Below, in pieces: positions 7,183 through 16,788 of a DNA stretch of 64,000 nucleotides. Numbering within the stretch: position 1 is the first letter of the stretch; each line of letters opens with the position of its first letter. The position numbers were made by a program, and so were the translations under genes. Origin of the DNA: Duganella sp. Root1480D1 (GTDB lineage Bacteria > Pseudomonadota > Gammaproteobacteria > Burkholderiales > Burkholderiaceae_D); assembly GCF_001427305.1 (NCBI RefSeq), contig NZ_LMFZ01000005.1, forward strand, positions 124,001 to 188,000, given 5' to 3'. The notes under the pieces were generated by a model that was given only the letters and a program-made list of their open reading frames with translations, was not told the origin of the DNA and did not search any database.

Positions 7183-10041
7183 ATGTCTGACAACAAAGCA
7201 AACAAGAGCAAGTACCCGGTCAATATGACCGAAACCCCATTCCCGATGCGCGGCGACCTGGCCAAGCGCGAACCGGGCTGGGTCAAGCAGTGGCAGGACA
7301 AGAAGATCTACGAACGCGTGCGCAAGGCTGCCGCCGGCCGCCCGAAGTTCGTGCTGCATGACGGTCCTCCATATGCCAATGGCGACATCCACATCGGCCA
7401 CGCCGTCAACAAGATCCTGAAGGACATCGTCGTCAAGTCGCGCACCCTGTCCGGTTTCGACGCGCCTTATGTACCAGGCTGGGATTGCCACGGCATGCCG
7501 ATCGAAATCCAGATCGAAAAACTGTTCGGCAAGAACCTGCCGACCGCAGACGTGCTGACCAAGGCGCGCGCCTACGCGCACGAGCAGGTCGAGCGCCAGA
7601 AGAAGGACTTCATCCGCCTGGGCGTGCTCGGTGAATGGGACAACCCATACCTGACCATGAACTACGGCAACGAGGCCGACGAGCTGCGCGCCCTGGGCAA
7701 GCTGCTGGAAAAAGGTTACGTCTACCGCGGCCTGAAGCCGGTCAACTGGTGCTTCGATTGCGGCTCCGCACTGGCCGAAGCGGAAGTGGAATACCAGAAC
7801 AAGCGCGACCCGGCGATCGACGTCGGCTTCGCCTTCCATGAACACGACAAGCTGGCAACCGCCTTCGGCCTGCCTGCCCTGCCGGCCGGCGACGGCTTCG
7901 TGGTGATCTGGACCACCACGCCTTGGACCATCCCGTCCAACCAGGCCCTGAACATGCACCACGAGGTGACCTACGCGCTGGTGCAGACTGAGCGCGATGG
8001 CAAGCCGCTGCTGCTGATCCTGGCGAAAGACCTGGTGGCATCCTGCCTGGAGCGCTACAAGCTGGAAGGCACGGTCATCGCTACCGCCACCGGCGACAAG
8101 CTGGCAGGCATCGCCTTCAAGCACCCGCTGCACGCCCGCGACGCTTTCTACGACCGCCTGTCGCCGGTGTACATCGCCGACTACGTGACCACCGAAAGCG
8201 GTACCGGCGTGGTGCACTCCGCCCCTGCCTACGGCCAGGACGACTTTATCTCCTGCAAATCGCACGGCATGAAGGATGACGACATCCTCAAGCCGGTGAT
8301 GGGCGACGGCAAATACATCCCTTCCCTGCCGCTGTTCGGCGGCATGAGCATCTGGGAAGCATCGAAGCCGATCTGCGAAGCGCTGCGCGAAGCGGGCGCC
8401 TTGTTCGAACTGAAGATGTTCGACCACAGCTACATGCACTGCTGGCGCCACAAGACCCCGATCGTCTACCGCGCCACCTCGCAGTGGTTCGCCGGCATGG
8501 ACATCCAGCCGCTGGACGGCGGTTCCACCCTGCGCGAAACCGCGCTGGAAGGCATCGAAGCGACCGAATTCTTCCCTGACTGGGGCAAGGCGCGCCTGCA
8601 CGGCATGATCGCCAACCGTCCGGACTGGACCCTGTCGCGCCAGCGCCAGTGGGGCGTGCCGATGGCCGTGTTCGTCCACAAGGAAACCGGCGAGCTGCAT
8701 CCGCGCACCGCGGAACTGCTGGAGCAAGTGGCCAAGCTGATCGAGCAAGGCGGCATCGACGCCTGGCAGGCACTGGAGCCGGCTACCCTGCTGGGCGCGG
8801 AAGCCGAGCACTATGTGAAAAACAAGGACACGCTGGACGTGTGGTTCGACTCCGGCTGCACCCACCAGACCGTGCTGCGCGGCTCGCACCCGGAGCAGTC
8901 GCACTTCCCGGCCGACCTGTACCTGGAAGGCTCGGACCAGCACCGCGGCTGGTTCCACTCCTCGCTGCTGACCTCTTCGATGCTGAACGGCCGTCCGCCG
9001 TACAAGGCGCTGCTGACCCACGGCTTCGTGGTCGACGGCGAAGGCAAGAAGATGTCCAAGTCGATCGGCAACACCGTCGCGCCGCAGAAAGTTTCCGATA
9101 CCCTGGGTGCCGACATCTTGCGCCTGTGGGTTGCAGCCACCGACTACACCTCCGAGCTGTCGATCTCCGACGAGATCCTGAAGCGCGTGACGGAATCCTA
9201 CCGCCGCATCCGCAACACCCTGCGCTTCCTGCTGGCCAACACCTCGGACTTCGATCCGAAGGCGAACGCCGTGCCGGTCGCCGAGCTGCTGGAAATCGAC
9301 CGTTACGCGCTGGCCAATATGGCAGCACTGCAGGCGCAACTGTCCGCTCACTATGACCGTTACGAGTTCCACCCGGTGGTATCGAAGCTGCAGAACTTCT
9401 GCTCCGAGGACCTGGGCGGCTTCTACCTGGACATCCTGAAGGACCGCCTGTACACCACTGCGGTCGATTCCAAAGCACGCCGTTCCGCGCAGACCGCGCT
9501 GTGGCACATCACCCAGTCGCTGCTGCGCCTGATGGCGCCGATCCTGTGCTTTACCGCCGAAGAGGCGTGGGCATCGTTCGCCGGCGAAGAAAGCTTCAAG
9601 GCCAGCGACGAAACCATCTACACCCAGACCTGGTGGCAGTTGCCGGAACTGGCCGATGCGGAATCCCTGATGGCCAAGTACGCGACCATCATCGCCGTGC
9701 GTGCCGACGTGACCAAGCAGCTCGAAGAACTGCGCGGCTCCGGCGCAATCGGTTCCTCGCTGCAGGCGGAACTGGAAATCAAGGCTTCCGGCGACAAGTT
9801 CAAGGTTCTGTCTTCGCTGGACGACGACCTGAAGTTCATCTTCATCACCTCGCTGGCCAAGGCGGTCGAAGTGGCATCGGAAGCGGATGAGGCGGTGAAC
9901 GTCGCTGCCTCGAACGCGCAGAAGTGCGAGCGCTGCTGGCACTACCGCGCCGACGTGGGTTCGCACGCCGACCACCCTGGTCTGTGCGGCCGTTGCCACT
10001 CCAACCTGTTCGGCGCCGGCGAGTCCCGCAAGTTCGCCTGA
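7183..10041 (+). CDS. ileS: Isoleucyl-tRNA synthetase
   Basis: 952 residues, bacterial-type IleRS. It charges tRNA-Ile and edits mis-activated valine. The class I signatures are both present: HIGH at residues 70-73 and KMSKS at 623-627. The central CP1 editing domain contains [13 protein letters not shown]. The C-terminal zinc finger has CxxC pairs beginning at C915 (CERCWHY) and ending in CGRCHSNL. Full length with no disruption. Separated from ribF by 53 nt and from lspA by a hairpin-bearing gap. A long open frame on the opposite strand is a codon-bias shadow. Confidence 0.98.
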   Translation: MSDNKANKSKYPVNMTETPFPMRGDLAKREPGWVKQWQDKKIYERVRKAAAGRPKFVLHDGPPYANGDIHIGHAVNKILKDIVVKSRTLSGFDAPYVPGWDCHGMPIEIQIEKLFGKNLPTADVLTKARAYAHEQVERQKKDFIRLGVLGEWDNPYLTMNYGNEADELRALGKLLEKGYVYRGLKPVNWCFDCGSALAEAEVEYQNKRDPAIDVGFAFHEHDKLATAFGLPALPAGDGFVVIWTTTPWTIPSNQALNMHHEVTYALVQTERDGKPLLLILAKDLVASCLERYKLEGTVIATATGDKLAGIAFKHPLHARDAFYDRLSPVYIADYVTTESGTGVVHSAPAYGQDDFISCKSHGMKDDDILKPVMGDGKYIPSLPLFGGMSIWEASKPICEALREAGALFELKMFDHSYMHCWRHKTPIVYRATSQWFAGMDIQPLDGGSTLRETALEGIEATEFFPDWGKARLHGMIANRPDWTLSRQRQWGVPMAVFVHKETGELHPRTAELLEQVAKLIEQGGIDAWQALEPATLLGAEAEHYVKNKDTLDVWFDSGCTHQTVLRGSHPEQSHFPADLYLEGSDQHRGWFHSSLLTSSMLNGRPPYKALLTHGFVVDGEGKKMSKSIGNTVAPQKVSDTLGADILRLWVAATDYTSELSISDEILKRVTESYRRIRNTLRFLLANTSDFDPKANAVPVAELLEIDRYALANMAALQAQLSAHYDRYEFHPVVSKLQNFCSEDLGGFYLDILKDRLYTTAVDSKARRSAQTALWHITQSLLRLMAPILCFTAEEAWASFAGEESFKASDETIYTQTWWQLPELADAESLMAKYATIIAVRADVTKQLEELRGSGAIGSSLQAELEIKASGDKFKVLSSLDDDLKFIFITSLAKAVEVASEADEAVNVAASNAQKCERCWHYRADVGSHADHPGLCGRCHSNLFGAGESRKFA

Positions 10042-10050
10042 TATGGCTTT

Positions 10051-10074
10051 GCCGCCGCGCTGATGCGCGGCGGC
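10051..10074 (+). other. Perfect 10-bp hairpin between ileS and lspA
   Basis: GCCGCCGCGC (10051-10060) pairs with GCGCGGCGGC (10065-10074) around TGAT. There is no U-tract, so it is not a standard terminator. It lies between the ileS stop and the lspA ATG and could influence mRNA stability or the level of the downstream genes. Confidence 0.5.
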
Positions 10075-10091
10075 CCTTACCTCGAATCTAC

Positions 10092-10604
10092 ATGGCCACC
10101 AAAAAGACCAACACCTTCAGCAGCAAACCCGCCTCCGGCAGCATGGCACCTTGGCTGGGCATTGCCTTTATCGTCATCCTGCTCGACCAGCTTTCCAAGA
10201 TCACGATCAGCAAGCTGTTCGTGTACGGCGAAGAAAAGGTCATTACCAGTTTTTTCAACCTGGTCCTGGCCTACAACAAGGGCGCCGCATTCAGTTTCCT
10301 GGCCAATGAAGGCGGCTGGCAGCGCCATATGTTCACCGCCATTGGCGTGATCGCTGCTTTGTACATCATCTATCTGCTGAAACGCCACAGCGGCCAGCGC
10401 ATGTTCTGCTGGGCCCTGGCCCTGATCCTGGGCGGCGCCCTTGGCAACGTGATCGACCGCATCGCCTACGGCCACGTGATCGACTTCCTCGATTTCCACT
10501 GGGCCAGCTTCGGCCACTTCCCTGCCTTTAACATCGCCGATTCGGCCATCTGCGTCGGCGCCGCGCTGTTCGTACTCGACGAACTGCGCCGCGTGAACAA
10601 GTAG
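10092..10604 (+). CDS. lspA: Lipoprotein signal peptidase (signal peptidase II)
   Basis: 170-residue inner-membrane aspartyl protease that cleaves the signal peptide of diacylglyceryl-prolipoproteins. Four membrane helices are visible. The catalytic aspartates are D122 (GNVIDRI) and D150 (FNIADSAI), and the conserved NKGAAFS motif lies at 62-68. The ATG at 10092 gives the usual length; the open frame upstream lies inside ileS sequence. It precedes coaBC with its stop codon overlapping the coaBC ribosome site, implying one transcript. Confidence 0.96.
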   Translation: MATKKTNTFSSKPASGSMAPWLGIAFIVILLDQLSKITISKLFVYGEEKVITSFFNLVLAYNKGAAFSFLANEGGWQRHMFTAIGVIAALYIIYLLKRHSGQRMFCWALALILGGALGNVIDRIAYGHVIDFLDFHWASFGHFPAFNIADSAICVGAALFVLDELRRVNK

Positions 10605-10614
10605 GAGCAGCATC

Positions 10615-11835
10615 ATGGAACTGTCTGGCAAGAAAATCGTCCTCGGCCTGTCCGGCGGCGTCGCCTGCTACAAGGCCGCTGAACTGTGCCGCGCGCTGAC
10701 CAAGGAAGGCGCCTCGGTGCAGGTGGTGATGACCGATGCCGCTACCCACTTCATCACCCCGGTGACGATGCAGGCGCTGTCCGGCAAGCCGGTCTTCAGC
10801 AGCCAGTGGGATCCGCGGGTGAACAATAATATGGCCCACATCGACGTCACCCGCGACGCCGACGCCATCCTGATCGCGCCCTGCTCCGCCGATTTCATTG
10901 TCAAGCTGGCGCACGGCGTGTGCGACGACCTGCTGTCGACCATGTGCCTGGCCCGCCCGCGCACCCTGCCGCTGCTGATCGCGCCGGCCATGAATGTCGA
11001 GATGTGGTCCAACCCGGCCACCCAGCGCAATGTGGACCAGGTGCGCGCAGACGGCATCACCGTGTTCGGCCCGGCCGCCGGCGACCAGGCTTGCGGCGAA
11101 ACAGGCCTGGGCCGCATGCTGGAACCGGAACAACTGCTGGCCGAAATGATCGCCGCTTTCCAGCCGAAAGTCCTGGCCGGCAAGCGCATCCTCGTCACCG
11201 CCGGCCCGACCTTCGAAGCCATCGACCCGGTGCGCGGCATCACCAATCTTTCCTCCGGCAAGATGGGCTACGCCGTGGCGCGCGCCGCGCGTGAAGCCGG
11301 CGCCGAAGTGACCCTGGTGTCCGGCCCGACCGCACTGGCAACGCCGTTCGGCGTCGACCGCCACGACGTCAAGAGCGCGCAGCAGATGTTCGACGCCGTG
11401 ATGGACCATATCGGCGGCCAGCACGTGTTCATCTCCGTGGCCGCCGTGGCCGACTGGAAGGTGGTGAATCCAAGCGCGCAGAAGGTCAAGAAAACCGGCG
11501 ACGGCAGCGTGCCGGAACTGAAGTTCGAACAAAACCCGGATATCCTGGCCAGCGTGGCCACCCGCACCAGCCTGGCCGGTTGGCCTTACTGCGTAGGCTT
11601 CGCCGCCGAATCGGAAAACCTGATCGAATACGGCGCCAGCAAACGTGAACGCAAAGGCATCCCGCTCCTGGTCGGCAATATCGGCCACAACACCTTCGGC
11701 CAGGACGACAACACCATCATCCTGTTTGACGAACACGGGCACACCATCCTGCCGCGCGCCGACAAGCTCACGCTGGCGCGCCAGCTGATTTCCGAAATCG
11801 CCAAACGCATCGACAAGAACTCGCTCTTCCAATGA
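10615..11835 (+). CDS. coaBC: Bifunctional phosphopantothenoylcysteine decarboxylase / phosphopantothenate-cysteine ligase
   Basis: 406 residues. It performs two coenzyme A steps: CTP-dependent ligation of cysteine to 4'-phosphopantothenate, then FMN-dependent decarboxylation to phosphopantetheine. The N-terminal flavoprotein domain begins [19 protein letters not shown] and includes the APAMNVEMW motif (near residue 125) with the active-site Asn. The C-terminal synthetase domain has [14 protein letters not shown] and the conserved AAVADWK (near 280). Ribosome site AGGAG (10603-10607) overlaps the lspA stop. The last bases overlap the dut start (ATGA). Confidence 0.97.
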   Translation: MELSGKKIVLGLSGGVACYKAAELCRALTKEGASVQVVMTDAATHFITPVTMQALSGKPVFSSQWDPRVNNNMAHIDVTRDADAILIAPCSADFIVKLAHGVCDDLLSTMCLARPRTLPLLIAPAMNVEMWSNPATQRNVDQVRADGITVFGPAAGDQACGETGLGRMLEPEQLLAEMIAAFQPKVLAGKRILVTAGPTFEAIDPVRGITNLSSGKMGYAVARAAREAGAEVTLVSGPTALATPFGVDRHDVKSAQQMFDAVMDHIGGQHVFISVAAVADWKVVNPSAQKVKKTGDGSVPELKFEQNPDILASVATRTSLAGWPYCVGFAAESENLIEYGASKRERKGIPLLVGNIGHNTFGQDDNTIILFDEHGHTILPRADKLTLARQLISEIAKRIDKNSLFQ

Positions 11836-12281
11836 AAACTGTAGACGTCAAAATCCTCGACCCGCGCATGAAAGAACAGATGCCGGCCTATGCAACGCCT
11901 GGCAGCGCCGGCCTCGACCTGCGTGCCTGCATCGATGCACCGCTGGTGATCGAGCCTGGCCAGACCGTGCTGGTGCCGACCGGCCTGGCGATCCATATCG
12001 CCGACCCGGGCTACGCCGCCATGATCCTGCCGCGCTCCGGCATGGGCCACAAGAACGGCATTGTTTTGGGGAATCTGGTAGGCTTGATTGACTCCGATTA
12101 CCAGGGACAATTGATGGTGTCTACCTGGAACCGGGGCTTAAACACGTTTACGCTGAACCCAATGGAGCGCCTGGCGCAATTGATCATCGTGCCCGTGCTG
12201 CAGGTTGGCTTCAATGTTGTCGAAGACTTCGAGGCCAGCGACCGCGGCGCCGGAGGTTTCGGCAGCACAGGCAAGCACTGA
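11832..12281 (+). CDS. dut: dUTP diphosphatase (dUTPase)
   Basis: 149-residue homotrimeric enzyme hydrolysing dUTP to dUMP and PPi, keeping uracil out of DNA and feeding thymidylate synthesis. The conserved motifs are present: AGLDLRA (motif 1, about residue 25), [11 protein letters not shown] (motif 2, near 67), GLIDSDYQG (motif 3 with the catalytic Asp) and the Gly-rich C-terminal [11 protein letters not shown] (motif 5). Start overlaps coaBC by 4 nt; the coaBC-dut pair is conserved in proteobacteria, usually in the opposite order in E. coli. Confidence 0.98.
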   Translation: MKTVDVKILDPRMKEQMPAYATPGSAGLDLRACIDAPLVIEPGQTVLVPTGLAIHIADPGYAAMILPRSGMGHKNGIVLGNLVGLIDSDYQGQLMVSTWNRGLNTFTLNPMERLAQLIIVPVLQVGFNVVEDFEASDRGAGGFGSTGKH

Positions 12282-12291
12282 GGAAATATCT

Positions 12292-13401
12292 ATGGCAGTA
12301 GAGCAATGCAATCAAACCCTTTCGCCGGCCCGCCGGCTGACCTGGCCCGCGATTGCGGCCTCGCTCCTGCTTTCTGCCTGTTCAACGTTCCAGTCCGGCA
12401 GCGAGCCTGCCGCACCAGCACAGCCGATCCCGCCGTCGGCGCCTGCCGCCCCGGTGGTGACGCCGCAAATGCAGGCCGCGCGCGACCACTTGAAAGTGAT
12501 CGCCGGCCAGCAGGAGCGCCTGTACCGCATCGCCGCCCCGCTGTTGATCAATAACGCCGACCTGTGCAAAGCGCAGGCGCGCAACCTGCTTGGTTTCACC
12601 GCCAAGAACAAGTACTCCTATCCGGGCGAATACGCCGACGCCTCGGCCGCGGTGCTGGGTTACGACGACGTGCTGCAAGTGTCGGGCGTGCTGGCCGGCA
12701 GCGGCGCCGCCAAGGCCGGCCTGCGCAAGGGCGACGACCTGATTGCCGCCGGTGGCAAGCCACTGCCTAAAGGCCATGATGCCGAAAGCAAGGCTGCTGC
12801 CATCTTCGGCCCGCTGACCGCCAACAGCGCCACCCTGAGCATGACCATCGCGCGCAACGGCGCCAACCAGACGCTGAACGTCCCGGTGACCCGCGCCTGC
12901 GCCTTCCGTGTCGACCTGGGCAACTCGGACAATGTGAACGCGTACAACGACGGCAGCCGCGTGCTGCTGACGCGCGGCATGATCAACTTCGCGCAGAACG
13001 ATGAAGCAGTGGCCTATGTGATGGCAAAAGAGCTGGCGCATAACATCCTCGGCCACGCCGGCACCATGCGCAGTACCGCCACCATGGCCAGCATTATCGA
13101 CAACCTGGCTTCGGTGCGGCCCGACCTGACCATGCTGGTCGGCACTGCAGGCGTGCGCCCGATGCCGGCCGACTACGACGTGGCGGCCGACAACCTGGCG
13201 CTGTATATGCTGGCCCGTGCCAACTACAACATCAGCAATGCGCATAGCTTCTGGCAACGCCTGTCCGGCCAGTACCCCGCGACGGCGCTGAACGGCTACA
13301 CCGCGATCCACCCGAACGTCACCGCGCGCCTGGCCGCGATGGACCGCAGCGTTTCCGAAATCAAGGCCAAGCAGGCCGCCAAGCGCCCGCTGCTGCCATG
13401 A
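12292..13401 (+). CDS. M48-like PDZ-containing lipoprotein, zinc ligands lost (pseudo-peptidase)
   Basis: 369 residues. A lipoprotein signal ends in a LLLSAC lipobox, and a PDZ-like segment follows (VLAGSGAAKAGLRKGDDLI). The rest is laid out as an M48 metallopeptidase: helices around KELAHNILGH and the later ADNLALYMLARANY. In M48 enzymes the first motif is HExxH and a Glu three residues before Asp in the second helix completes the zinc site. Here the first His is Lys (K246-E-L-A-H250) and the downstream Glu position is Ala (A298-A-D300). So it looks proteolytically inactive and may act as a binding or chaperone protein in the periplasm. Start ATG 12292; end overlaps the next gene by 4 nt. 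Confidence 0.75.
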   Translation: MAVEQCNQTLSPARRLTWPAIAASLLLSACSTFQSGSEPAAPAQPIPPSAPAAPVVTPQMQAARDHLKVIAGQQERLYRIAAPLLINNADLCKAQARNLLGFTAKNKYSYPGEYADASAAVLGYDDVLQVSGVLAGSGAAKAGLRKGDDLIAAGGKPLPKGHDAESKAAAIFGPLTANSATLSMTIARNGANQTLNVPVTRACAFRVDLGNSDNVNAYNDGSRVLLTRGMINFAQNDEAVAYVMAKELAHNILGHAGTMRSTATMASIIDNLASVRPDLTMLVGTAGVRPMPADYDVAADNLALYMLARANYNISNAHSFWQRLSGQYPATALNGYTAIHPNVTARLAAMDRSVSEIKAKQAAKRPLLP

Positions 13402-13787
13402 AAACGGCGGTCCTGATGCTCGCTCTGGCGCCCTGCGTGGCGCTGGCGGGCCCCTGGACCACCGTTGCCAAGGACAAGGACAGCACCCTCCTGCTGGACA
13501 ATAAGTCCGTGCGCAAAGGTGACGAAGGCCGCAAGGCCTGGACCATGGAAACCTTCCGCAAGCCGCAGACCGCGCCTGACGGCAAGATGTACCTCTCGGT
13601 GCGCTCGCTGCACCTGTACGCCTGCGATGCCGGCACCCGCACCCTGCTCAGCCAGACCTTCCACGCCGATGTCCTGGGCAAAGGGGAGCCGGTCGGCACC
13701 TTCAAGTACGAAGCCTACGACCCGGAAACGATCGCGCCCGATAGCCTGCAGGAAAAGGCCTGGCAGGCCGTCTGCAAAAAGCGCTGA
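13398..13787 (+). CDS. Small secreted protein, surface-adhesin E-like
   Basis: 129 residues with a cleavable signal peptide (MKTAVLMLALAPCVALA). The mature part is a compact beta-rich domain: WTTVAKDKDSTLLLDNKSVRK at its start, then a Trp/Lys/Tyr pattern ending with a Cys near the C-terminus (QAVCKKR) that can pair with the Cys in YACDAGT. This matches the plan of the surface-adhesin protein E family (Haemophilus protein E-like). Function in environmental bacteria is unknown. The start overlaps the stop of the pseudo-M48 gene (ATGA), so the two exported proteins are co-translated. Confidence 0.65.
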   Translation: MKTAVLMLALAPCVALAGPWTTVAKDKDSTLLLDNKSVRKGDEGRKAWTMETFRKPQTAPDGKMYLSVRSLHLYACDAGTRTLLSQTFHADVLGKGEPVGTFKYEAYDPETIAPDSLQEKAWQAVCKKR

Positions 13788-13807
13788 CCCTTGCTATAGT
13801 TCGGTGC

Positions 13808-14815
13808 ATGGACAGCATCGACCTCGAAGTACTCAAGACTTGCTCCGCCTGGCTGGCAGCGGGACATCGCTGCCAGTTGGTCACGGTGATCCGCACCTGG
13901 GGCTCCAGCCCACGGCCGATCGGTGCCACCCTGGCCATTTGCAACGACGGCCGCGTGGTCGGTTCGGTCTCCGGCGGCTGTATTGAAGATGACCTGATCG
14001 ACCGCGTGCGCAGGGAAGGCATCGTGCGCGAGCTGCCCGAAGTGGTCAGCTACGGCATCACCGCCGACGAAGCGCACCGCTTCGGCCTACCCTGCGGCGG
14101 CACCATCGAACTGGCGCTCGAACCGCTGGGCCCGCACAGCCGTATCGACGAATTGCTGGAGCGATTGGCGGCGCACGAACTGGTGGCGCGCACGCTCGAC
14201 TTGCGCCATGGCGCGGTCACGCTGGAGCGCGCCCGTCCCGGTACGGTGCTCGAGCGCAGTGGCGACCTGCTGGTCACCCAGCACGGCCCGCGCTGGCGTC
14301 TGCTGATCATTGGCGCCGGCCAGTTGTCGCGCATGCTGGCGCAGATTGCCAGCGCCATGGACTACCACGTCACCGTATGCGATCCGCGCGAAGAATACCG
14401 CGCTGGCTGGGCCCTGCCCGAAGTACCGCTGGTGCACGCCATGCCGGACGACCTGGTACTGGAAATGCAGCTCGACTCGCGCAGTGCGGTGGTGGCATTG
14501 ACGCACGATCCCAAGCTCGACGACATGGCCCTGATGGAAGCGCTTAAATCCGAGGCCTTCTACATTGGCGCCATCGGCTCGCGCGCCAACAACAACAAGC
14601 GGCGCGAACGCCTGTTGCAATTCGACCTGACGGAACAACAGATCGCGCGCCTGCACGGCCCGATCGGCCTGTACATCGGCAGCAAGACACCGCCGGAGAT
14701 CGCCATTTCGATCCTGGCCGAAATGACAGCGGTGAAGAACGGCGTGCCCGAAGTCCTGCAGATCAACCACGCCGCAGCACTGGCAACGGCACCCGGCCCG
14801 GCCTGCCCGACATGA
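13808..14815 (+). CDS. xdhC: XdhC/CoxI family molybdoenzyme maturation factor
   Basis: 335 residues. The N-terminal XdhC/CoxI domain has VIRTWGSSPRPIGA and GSVSGGCIEDDLI (with the conserved Cys that contacts sulfurated molybdenum cofactor). The C-terminal half is a Rossmann-like domain with LLIIGAGQLSRMLA and the IGSRANNNKRRERL motif. XdhC proteins bind and sulfurate molybdopterin and insert it into xanthine dehydrogenase-type enzymes. No molybdoenzyme subunit is encoded nearby, so the client is elsewhere in the genome. Stands 20 nt after the preceding gene and is followed by palindromic repeats. Confidence 0.9.
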   Translation: MDSIDLEVLKTCSAWLAAGHRCQLVTVIRTWGSSPRPIGATLAICNDGRVVGSVSGGCIEDDLIDRVRREGIVRELPEVVSYGITADEAHRFGLPCGGTIELALEPLGPHSRIDELLERLAAHELVARTLDLRHGAVTLERARPGTVLERSGDLLVTQHGPRWRLLIIGAGQLSRMLAQIASAMDYHVTVCDPREEYRAGWALPEVPLVHAMPDDLVLEMQLDSRSAVVALTHDPKLDDMALMEALKSEAFYIGAIGSRANNNKRRERLLQFDLTEQQIARLHGPIGLYIGSKTPPEIAISILAEMTAVKNGVPEVLQINHAAALATAPGPACPT

Positions 14816-14846
14816 ATTCAATAGCAAGAACCAGCTTGCCACAGCC

Positions 14847-14893
14847 CAGCCCGTGTCACACCATGGGGTCACACCCCAAGTGTGACACGAGCT
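14847..14893. repeat. Palindromic intergenic repeat, copy 1a
   Basis: Imperfect inverted repeat. A left arm AGCCCGTGTCACAC (14848-14861) faces GTGTGACACGAGCT on the right; between them is a second nested inverted repeat TGGGGT-CAC-ACCCCA. The same unit occurs at 60336-60383 and, with covarying bases, at 49737-49789. It lies 30 nt after the xdhC stop. Not a coding sequence and without U-tract. Confidence 0.8.
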
Positions 14894-14914
14894 CAACTGC
14901 ACGACAGAAAAGCA

Positions 14915-14967
14915 CGTGTCACACCTAGGGACTGGGCGTCCCCGTGATGACCCCATGGTGTGACACG
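14915..14967. repeat. Palindromic intergenic repeat, copy 1b (inverted orientation)
   Basis: Arms CGTGTCACACC (14915-14925) and GGTGTGACACG (14957-14967) are perfect complements. The right side contains TGACCCCATGGTGTGACACG, the reverse complement of the left part of copy 1a, so this is a second, inverted copy 20 nt away. Its interior is different (TAGGGACTGGGCGTCCCC). It ends 11 nt before the ATG of the DMT permease and fills the place where a ribosome site is expected. Confidence 0.75.
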
Positions 14968-14978
14968 AACTGAACAAT

Positions 14979-15878
14979 ATGAATACTTCGAACCTTCTCA
15001 AACTGATTTTGCTGGCTGCCATCTGGGGCGGCTCTTTCCTGTTCATGCGGATTGCGGCGCCGGTGCTGGGGCCGGGCGTGCTGATCGAGTACCGCGTGAC
15101 GTTTGCGGCCATCTTCCTGGCCGTGGTGGCACTGGTGCTGCGCAAGCGGCTGGACCTGGGCCAGCATTGGAAGCATTACCTGGTGCTGGGATTCTTTAAC
15201 TCTGCCCTGCCCTTCCTGCTATTTGCATTTGCGGCCAAGACGCTGACGGCTTCCGTACTGTCGGTGCTGAATGCGACGGCGCCGATCTGGGGCGCCATTG
15301 TCGGCGCCGTATGGCACCGCCATATGGTTTCAGGCCGCGTAATGCTTGGCCTGGCCTTGGGCACGATTGGCGTCGCAATGCTGGTCGGTTTCGACCATGT
15401 CAGCAGCAAGGAAGGCGCAGGACTGGCCATCGCCGCCGCCACCCTGGCCGCCTTCAGCTATAGCATCGCCACAACCTATACCAAGGTAGCCAGGTCGGCA
15501 CAGGGCGTGGAACCTTTCGCCAATGCCCACGGCAGCATGTGGGCGGCTGCCTTGCTGACCATCCCCTCGCTGGCGATCTTCCCGCAGCCGGGCGAGCCGA
15601 CCATCGGCATCATGGGTGCGGCCCTGGCGCTGGGCGTGCTGTGCAGCGGCATCGCTTACCTGCTTTACTTTGGCCTGGTGCGCGACGTGGGGCCAACTTC
15701 CGCACTGACCGTCACCTTCCTGAATCCCTTGTTCGGCATCTTGTGGGGCACCCTCTTCCTGCATGAAGTGGTCGGTTGGTACACGATCGCCGGCGCGGCC
15801 ATTGTCATCACCGGCACCATGCTTGTCACGGGCTACAAGGTGAAGCTGCCCTGGGGGCAAAAGACCGAGGCCGCATGA
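14979..15878 (+). CDS. EamA-family DMT permease (10-TM exporter)
   Basis: 299 residues with ten predicted membrane helices in two EamA repeats. The first begins LLKLILLAAIWGGSFLFMRI and the second GAGLAIAAATLAAFSYSIATTYTK, as in RhaT/YdcZ-type drug/metabolite transporters. The substrate is unknown; members often export amino acids or metabolites. The start lacks a good ribosome site because a palindromic repeat reaches to within 11 nt. The stop overlaps the alkA start (ATGA), so the permease and a DNA-repair enzyme share a transcript, a pairing I see no functional reason for. Confidence 0.88.
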   Translation: MNTSNLLKLILLAAIWGGSFLFMRIAAPVLGPGVLIEYRVTFAAIFLAVVALVLRKRLDLGQHWKHYLVLGFFNSALPFLLFAFAAKTLTASVLSVLNATAPIWGAIVGAVWHRHMVSGRVMLGLALGTIGVAMLVGFDHVSSKEGAGLAIAAATLAAFSYSIATTYTKVARSAQGVEPFANAHGSMWAAALLTIPSLAIFPQPGEPTIGIMGAALALGVLCSGIAYLLYFGLVRDVGPTSALTVTFLNPLFGILWGTLFLHEVVGWYTIAGAAIVITGTMLVTGYKVKLPWGQKTEAA

Positions 15879-16786
15879 AGCATACGTTTTCGCTGCCCCT
15901 GCCTGCCGCATATCGCGTGCAGGATGTACTGGCCTTCCATAGCCGCGATGCCGAAAGTGTCGCCGAACTGGTAAGCCCCGAGGCGATCCGCAAGGGCATG
16001 CTGCTGGACGGCGTGCCAGTGGTGCTGACCGTCACCTTACCCAAGGGGCGCGCAAGCTCCATCGCCTGCGAGGCCGACATCGACCTGCCTCGCGCCCGCA
16101 AGGTTCCACTTGCGCTGGCGGCGCAAATCGAAGGCGCTGCCCGCAACATCCTCGGCCTGCACATCGATCCAGCGCCTTTCGTCGCATTCGCGCGCGAGGA
16201 CGACTTGCTCGGCCCCCTCGTCGCGCGACAGCCGGGGCTGCGCATCGTGCAGTCGGCTACGGTATTCGAAGCCCTGACCTGGGCCATCATCGGCCAGCAA
16301 ATCAACCTGTCCTTCGCGATTGCCCTGCGCCGCACCTTTATCCTGCAGGCAGGACGCCAGCACAAGGACGGCCTGTGGTGTTACCCCGAAGCGGCTGACG
16401 TGGCGCAGCTCACGGTCGAAGACCTGACCACCCGCAAGTTCTCGCGCGCCAAAGCGGAAACCCTGATCCGCTTCGCACAGCTTGTCGCTGCCGGCGAACT
16501 TGATATCGAAGAGCGCGAAGACAATCCGATCCCCGCGATCTGCCAGAAACTGCTGGCAGTCAAAGGCATCGGTCCCTGGACGGTCAATTACGCCCTGTTG
16601 CGCGGCTACGGCTACGCCGACTGCTCGTTGCACGGCGACGTCGCCATCCGCGCGGCGCTGCAACGCTTGCTGGGCGAAGACAGCAAGCCGGATATGGCGC
16701 GCACCGAAGCCCTGTTGCAGCGCTATTCCCCACACCGCACGATGGCGGCAGCCCACTTGTGGGCCAGCCTGGCCTTCGAGGCCTGA
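15875..16786 (+). CDS. alkA: DNA-3-methyladenine glycosylase II (AlkA-type)
   Basis: 303 residues. It removes alkylated bases such as 3-methyladenine in base-excision repair. An AlkA N-terminal domain comes first, then the HhH-GPD fold: FEALTWAIIGQQINLSFA near residues 130-147 and the helix-hairpin-helix LLAVKGIGPWTVNYALLRGYG at about 226-246. The catalytic Asp is the one in SLHGDVAIRAAL. The ATG at 15875 overlaps the permease stop. No Ada activator is encoded next to it. It ends 2 nt from the stop of the convergent gene. Confidence 0.93.
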   Translation: MKHTFSLPLPAAYRVQDVLAFHSRDAESVAELVSPEAIRKGMLLDGVPVVLTVTLPKGRASSIACEADIDLPRARKVPLALAAQIEGAARNILGLHIDPAPFVAFAREDDLLGPLVARQPGLRIVQSATVFEALTWAIIGQQINLSFAIALRRTFILQAGRQHKDGLWCYPEAADVAQLTVEDLTTRKFSRAKAETLIRFAQLVAAGELDIEEREDNPIPAICQKLLAVKGIGPWTVNYALLRGYGYADCSLHGDVAIRAALQRLLGEDSKPDMARTEALLQRYSPHRTMAAAHLWASLAFEA

Positions 16787-16788
16787 AC

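Noticed and set aside
7153..9999. A 948-codon open frame on the minus strand
   Set aside because: It is exactly antisense to ileS, with composition typical of GC-rich shadow frames; it has no domain and no start context.
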